Assembly (NCBI RefSeq): GCF_002929535.1
Contig: NZ_PJJO01000055.1
Span: 1 to 64,000 of the forward strand
Source of the DNA: Cryobacterium sp. Y11
Lineage (GTDB): Bacteria; Actinomycetota; Actinomycetes; Actinomycetales; Microbacteriaceae
Length of the DNA stretch: 64,000 bases
Reading direction: 5' to 3'
Positions 60,661 to 64,000 of this stretch are shown here, piece after piece. A program made the position numbers and the translations under genes. The notes below the pieces were generated by a model. It was not told the origin of the DNA, ran no database searches, and saw nothing but the letters and a program-made list of their open reading frames with translations. Position 1 is the first letter of the stretch. Each line of letters starts with the position of its first letter.

Positions 60661-61515
60661 ATGACCCGTTATCTGATCACCGGCGCCACCGGCATGCTGG
60701 GGTTCGACCTGCAAACGGCGTTGGCCGGGCGCGAGATGACGGCTCTCAGCCGGCGCGACCTCGACGTGACCAACCTTGACGCGGTTACGGCCGCGGTCGC
60801 CGGACACGACATTATTATCAACTGTGCCGCGTACACCAAGGTCGACGACGCTGAAACGAACGAAGACGAGGCCTACGCCGTGAACGCGGTGGGGGCGCGG
60901 AATCTGGCGGTGGCGGCATCCGCTATAGGAGCGAAGCTCGTGCAGATCTCGACTGATTACGTCTTTGACGGCAGTGCGACGACACCATACGCCGAGAACA
61001 CGCCGCACAGCCCGATCTCGGCCTATGGCCGCACCAAGGCGGCCGGCGAGGAGTTCGTACTCGACGAGAACGGCGCACGCAGCTTTATCGTGCGCACGGC
61101 CTGGCTCTACGGCAGGAATGGCCCGAACTTCGCCAAGACCATGCTCAAAGCCGCTGGCACGCGCGACACATTGAACGTCGTCAACGACCAGGTCGGCCAG
61201 CCCACCTGGACGGTGGACCTGGCCGCGCAGATCGTGTCACTGCTCGACTCCGACGCCGCCGCCGGCATTTACCACGGCACGAACTCGGGCGCCGCTTCGA
61301 AGTTCGACCAGGCCCGCGACGTGTTCGCCCTGGCCGGGCTCGACCCGGAACGCGTGCTACCAACCGACAGCTCGGCCTTTGTACTTCCGGCGCCGCGGCC
61401 CGCTTATTCGGTGCTCGGTCACGCCAACTGGGCTACTGCCGGGCTCGAGCCGATACGCAGCTGGCAAGACGCCCAGGCTGCCGCCTACGCCGCTGGGGTC
61501 TTCGAGACCCCATGA
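60661..61515 (+). CDS. rmlD: dTDP-4-dehydrorhamnose reductase
   Basis: A 284-residue SDR reductase producing dTDP-L-rhamnose with NAD(P)H. GATGMLG (7-13), STDYVFDG, SAYGRTKAAGE and VRTAWLYG are visible in order. It is not fused to RmlC as in some relatives. The following GT4 gene overlaps its stop by 4 nt (ATGA). Confidence 0.96.
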   Translation: MTRYLITGATGMLGFDLQTALAGREMTALSRRDLDVTNLDAVTAAVAGHDIIINCAAYTKVDDAETNEDEAYAVNAVGARNLAVAASAIGAKLVQISTDYVFDGSATTPYAENTPHSPISAYGRTKAAGEEFVLDENGARSFIVRTAWLYGRNGPNFAKTMLKAAGTRDTLNVVNDQVGQPTWTVDLAAQIVSLLDSDAAAGIYHGTNSGAASKFDQARDVFALAGLDPERVLPTDSSAFVLPAPRPAYSVLGHANWATAGLEPIRSWQDAQAAAYAAGVFETP

Positions 61516-62654
61516 TCACTCTGCGGGTAATCGTCGACCAGATGGTCGCCCCTGTTCCGGGCGGTGTCGGACGGTATACCGACGAGCTCACCCGAGCGTT
61601 GATCACGAGTGCTCCAGCCGACTGCGACGTTGAGGGCATTGTCTCGTCGTCGCCACCGGCACAGTACGAACTTATCGAGGCGGCACTGCCCGGGCTGGCG
61701 AACTTGCGCAAGACATCGCTGGCCCGCCGTGAACTCGCTGCGGCCTGGGCGCTCGGCGTGACCGCGTCGTCGGGGACCGGCCTGATTCACGCGCCCGGAC
61801 TGCTCGCTCCGCTGCGCCGCCACGATCGGGCCGTGGACGGCACGCAAATTGCGGTGACGCTGCATGACGTGCTCGCGTGGACGCATCCGTCGTCGCTGAC
61901 GCCGGCCACGGTGGCCTGGACCAAGGGCATGCTCAAGCGCGCCCGCAAGCACGCCGACGCCATTGTCGTACCGAGCCACGCCGTCGCGACTCAGCTGACT
62001 CAGATTATGGATCTGGGCGACCGGGTGCGCGTGATCGGCGGCGCCGTGGGCCGGGGGCTCGTGCTGCCCGCCATTCCTCTCGTGGAAGAGCGCATGCAGG
62101 CACTCAAGCTGCCGGCGCAATACATTCTGACCTCCGGGTCGCTCGATCCGCGCAAGGCCGTCACTGCGCTGATTACTGCGCTGGGGTTGCCGGGGGCACC
62201 AGACCTGCCACTGATCGTGCTCGGTCCGGACACCTGGGGCGAGCTCGACCTGGCTTCGGTCGCCGATGAAGCAGGGCTCGCGCCGGGGCGCGTGCGCGCG
62301 TTGTCGGGGCTGAGCGACTCGGACCTGGCCGTGGTGATTGCCCGGGCGAGCGTGTTTGTGTATCCGAGCCTGGAAGAAGGCTTTGCGCTGCCGATCATCG
62401 AGGCGTTCCACCTCGGCACGCCGGTCGTGCACTCCGACGCTCCCGCGTTGCTGGAAGCAGCCGGAGACGCCGGCGTTGTGGTCGAGCGTTCGAATGCCAA
62501 GGAATACCCGGCACGACTCGCTGACGCAGTGAACAGGGTGCTCGGCGACAGCGTGCTGCGAAACCGCATGAGCATCTTCGGCGGTGACCGGGCGCGGGCG
62601 TTCAGCTGGCGGGACTCGGCCGAGCGCGTGTGGCAGCTGCACGCGGACCTGTAA
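61512..62654 (+). CDS. GT4-family glycosyltransferase
   Basis: A 380-residue GT-B enzyme. GGVGRYTDELTRAL is the N-terminal glycine loop, ILTSGSLDPRKAVTALI marks the donor domain, and YPSLEEGFALPIIEA contains the EX7E motif. It is translationally coupled to rmlD, so a rhamnosyltransferase using dTDP-rhamnose is a reasonable guess. The GtrA gene follows 3 bp after its stop. Confidence 0.92.
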   Translation: MITLRVIVDQMVAPVPGGVGRYTDELTRALITSAPADCDVEGIVSSSPPAQYELIEAALPGLANLRKTSLARRELAAAWALGVTASSGTGLIHAPGLLAPLRRHDRAVDGTQIAVTLHDVLAWTHPSSLTPATVAWTKGMLKRARKHADAIVVPSHAVATQLTQIMDLGDRVRVIGGAVGRGLVLPAIPLVEERMQALKLPAQYILTSGSLDPRKAVTALITALGLPGAPDLPLIVLGPDTWGELDLASVADEAGLAPGRVRALSGLSDSDLAVVIARASVFVYPSLEEGFALPIIEAFHLGTPVVHSDAPALLEAAGDAGVVVERSNAKEYPARLADAVNRVLGDSVLRNRMSIFGGDRARAFSWRDSAERVWQLHADL

Positions 62655-62657
62655 CCC

Positions 62658-63065
62658 ATGGTGAGCTTTCTGCAAGACCAGCGCGTTCGATTTCTCGCAG
62701 TCGGCGGGACGAATACGGCCGTCGGGTATCTGGTCTTTTCGGCCTTCACACTGTGGGTTTTCACGGATGTCTATCTCGGCTACCTGCTGAGCCTCGCCCT
62801 TTCGTACGTGGTTGGCATCACCCTCGCCTTCGTGCTGTACCGACGATTCGTGTTTGTGGTCCGCGGTCACGTGCGGCGGGACTTAGCCCGATTCGTGAGC
62901 GTGTATCTGGTGGCGATCGCTATCAATACTGCCGCGCTGCCGCTGCTGGTTGAGGTGGCGTTGGTGCCGCCGCTGATCGCCCAGTTGATCATCCTCGCTG
63001 TCACGACGCTGCTGAGCTTCTTCGGGCACAAGAAGTTCTCGTTTCGGCGTAGTACGACCGAGTAA
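62658..63065 (+). CDS. GtrA-family membrane protein
   Basis: A 135-residue protein with four membrane segments (about 10-32, 36-60, 75-97, 100-123) and the family's RFLAVGGTNTAVGY start, YRRFVF, and GHKKFSF end. GtrA-like proteins help move polyprenyl-linked sugars across the membrane. It ends the rmlB-rmlD-GT4 run, consistent with delivering a lipid-linked sugar for surface glycosylation. Confidence 0.93.
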   Translation: MVSFLQDQRVRFLAVGGTNTAVGYLVFSAFTLWVFTDVYLGYLLSLALSYVVGITLAFVLYRRFVFVVRGHVRRDLARFVSVYLVAIAINTAALPLLVEVALVPPLIAQLIILAVTTLLSFFGHKKFSFRRSTTE

Positions 63066-63207
63066 CTATTTCCAAGCGCGCAAGTCTGAGAAGCCCTGCA
63101 CGTCGATAAGGACGTCGCGCGGCGGCGCCGACACTGCAACCATCCCGGACGGACTGCCGCCTAGTCTGATGCGGGGCCTGCTTGACTGACGGCCCCGAAC
63201 TTCTCCG
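63066..63207. other. intergenic between convergent genes
   Basis: About 140 bp between gtrA and a leftward lipoprotein gene. The minus strand is open here and reads VLIDVQGFSDL near its end, which could be a coding remnant, but no start or family is evident. Short imperfect inverted repeats only. Confidence 0.3.
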
Positions 63208-63774
63208 TCACTGCAGAGCGACCACAGACGACAGCATGCCGGAGGAGCCAACGTAGTAGGTGGCCCCATCCCTGTTCACCAAAGCCGGGTAGGCATCGCC
63301 GGCGCGCTCGCCCTGGATCGTGCCGGCGACCGGATCATCGGACTGGACATACCCGGTGGCCAGGAGCTCCGTGCGCAGCGCCGTCCAGGTCGCATCGTCC
63401 ATGTCCGCAAGCCCAAGCCATGCCACAATGTCGTAGCCGTCGGCCCAGTAGCAACTCAGCCCGCCCTGTTCCACCAGGAGCGCCATGATCGGGTCCGGTC
63501 CGCTGGGAAGTTCTGTGAGGAGTGGATAGTTCGCTCTGGCGAAGGCGGCAGTGGCCTTTTCGGTGATCACGTTCACGCAGGTCGCCTGCACGGCTGCAGC
63601 TTCCGTGGCGCGCGGCGAGGGCTGCGCCGATACCGAGACGGACGGGGACGCCGACGGAGATGCCGATGTGCTTGCGGCGGAATCAACGGCGGGCGCGCAA
63701 CCGGTCAGGAGTAAACCGAGTGCAAGAAATGGAACTAACCGATGGAACTCAACTGCTTTCTGAAACGCCGACAT
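63208..63774 (-). CDS. lipoprotein, intact paralog of the broken one
   Basis: A 188-residue exported lipoprotein. The signal peptide ends in LLTGC, then comes a Ser/Ala/Pro linker to about residue 60. The domain has the early Cys (TCVNVITEK), the GGLSCYW motif, WTALRTELLATGY and NRDGATYYVGSS at the end, aligning along its full length with the pseudogene at 29.6 kb, so it shows what the intact form looks like. Function unknown; it sits alone at the end of the polysaccharide locus. Confidence 0.82.
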   Translation of the reverse strand: MSAFQKAVEFHRLVPFLALGLLLTGCAPAVDSAASTSASPSASPSVSVSAQPSPRATEAAAVQATCVNVITEKATAAFARANYPLLTELPSGPDPIMALLVEQGGLSCYWADGYDIVAWLGLADMDDATWTALRTELLATGYVQSDDPVAGTIQGERAGDAYPALVNRDGATYYVGSSGMLSSVVALQ

Positions 63775-63811
63775 TGGCCACCCCTTGTCTAGTCGTTGAC
63801 GCCTAGCCTAG

Positions 63812-64000
63812 TCCACCGGCAACACGATAAAGTGCTGGTCGATCGCCATTTTGTCGTATGCTCGGAGCGCCCGCCTCCAGACGCTCGATACTGTTTCACT
63901 CGCAACCGTTCTCAACATCGATGATGCTGTCGCAGCTTACTGGGCACGACTGCGGCAGAAACTTCGCGAGAAGGGACGGCGACTCAACTGCACTCGCCAA
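63812..64000 (+). pseudogene. PIN-domain (VapC-like toxin) fragment
   Basis: The frame is open from a TAG at 63809 to the window end. From about 63848 it reads like the second half of a VapC toxin (LSYARSARLQTLD, IDDAVAAYWARLRQKLRE). No start codon, N-terminal acidic residues or antitoxin gene precede it, so this is a 5'-truncated remnant. The sequence after RRLN departs from the expected VND element, hinting at a further frameshift. Confidence 0.4.

Noticed and set aside
61485-62870. 461-codon minus-strand ORF over the GT4 gene
   Set aside because: His/Arg/Gln-rich antisense; the plus strand has clear GT4 motifs.
1-64000. Possible tRNA, rRNA or IS element
   Set aside because: No cloverleaf-like arrangement, CCA end, rRNA stretch or transposase reading frame was recognised anywhere in the window.

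Overview
The window is high-GC DNA from an actinobacterium, most probably a Microbacteriaceae-type Micrococcales member. The basis is the combination of a WhiB regulator, the actinobacterial core set (DUF3499, zincin-like protein, DUF5719, long membrane GT2, manA, ahcY), many GTG starts with ATGA/GTGA overlaps, and a very frequent GCATCCG/CGGATGC word. The genus cannot be fixed from sequence reading alone. No rRNA, tRNA, CRISPR array or intact insertion sequence was seen.

Region 1 (0.2-3.8 kb): ahcY, a possible small coupled ORF, a short DUF3499 protein, a zincin-like protein and a secreted lipoprotein with a clear terminator. Region 2 (3.9-14.1 kb): GT87 membrane glycosyltransferase, a cytochrome-b-like/molybdopterin oxidoreductase plus small membrane partner, a coupled operon GT2-DUF2064-methyltransferase, a two-component system, an NAD-dependent epimerase and methylthioadenosine phosphorylase (mtnP). 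This content matches the mycobacterial genes for 5-deoxy-5-methylthio-xylofuranose (MTX), the sugar that caps lipoarabinomannan. I infer a related methylthio-pentose pathway: MtnP makes methylthioribose-1-phosphate, the epimerase and DUF2064 protein epimerise and activate it, the GT2 loads it on polyprenyl phosphate, and the GT87 transfers it outside the membrane. The redox protein could act on the sulfur.

Region 3 (14.4-25.3 kb): DUF5719, a 1039-residue membrane GT2, whiB with a strong promoter overlapped by a palindrome, galE, manA, an acyl-CoA dehydrogenase and an FAD oxidoreductase. Region 4 (25.5-31.9 kb): two O-antigen-ligase-like membrane proteins followed by a decayed patch: a lipoprotein, a frameshifted lipoprotein pseudogene, an internally deleted paralog, a duplicated ligase C-terminus and unassigned DNA.

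Region 5 (31.8-63.1 kb): a surface polysaccharide locus. It supplies GDP-L-fucose (gmd, fcl), possibly a second GDP-6-deoxyhexose or amino sugar (second gmd, DegT aminotransferase, NeuD-like acyltransferase) and dTDP-L-rhamnose (rmlA-D). It has about eleven glycosyltransferases including a WbbL-like rhamnosyltransferase, a Wzm/Wzt ABC exporter, a Wzx-like flippase, an acyltransferase, GtrA, DUF2142/DUF2304 membrane proteins and two large secreted repeat proteins. The 49-58 kb part nearly lacks the GCATCCG word, which suggests later acquisition. The right edge carries a lipoprotein and a PIN-domain (VapC-like) fragment.

The most unusual structural feature is a family of four GGGCCC-rich imperfect palindromes (about 50-80 bp) at 0.1, 7.3, 12.8 and 14.4 kb. 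Three lie between genes and one lies in frame inside the epimerase gene.
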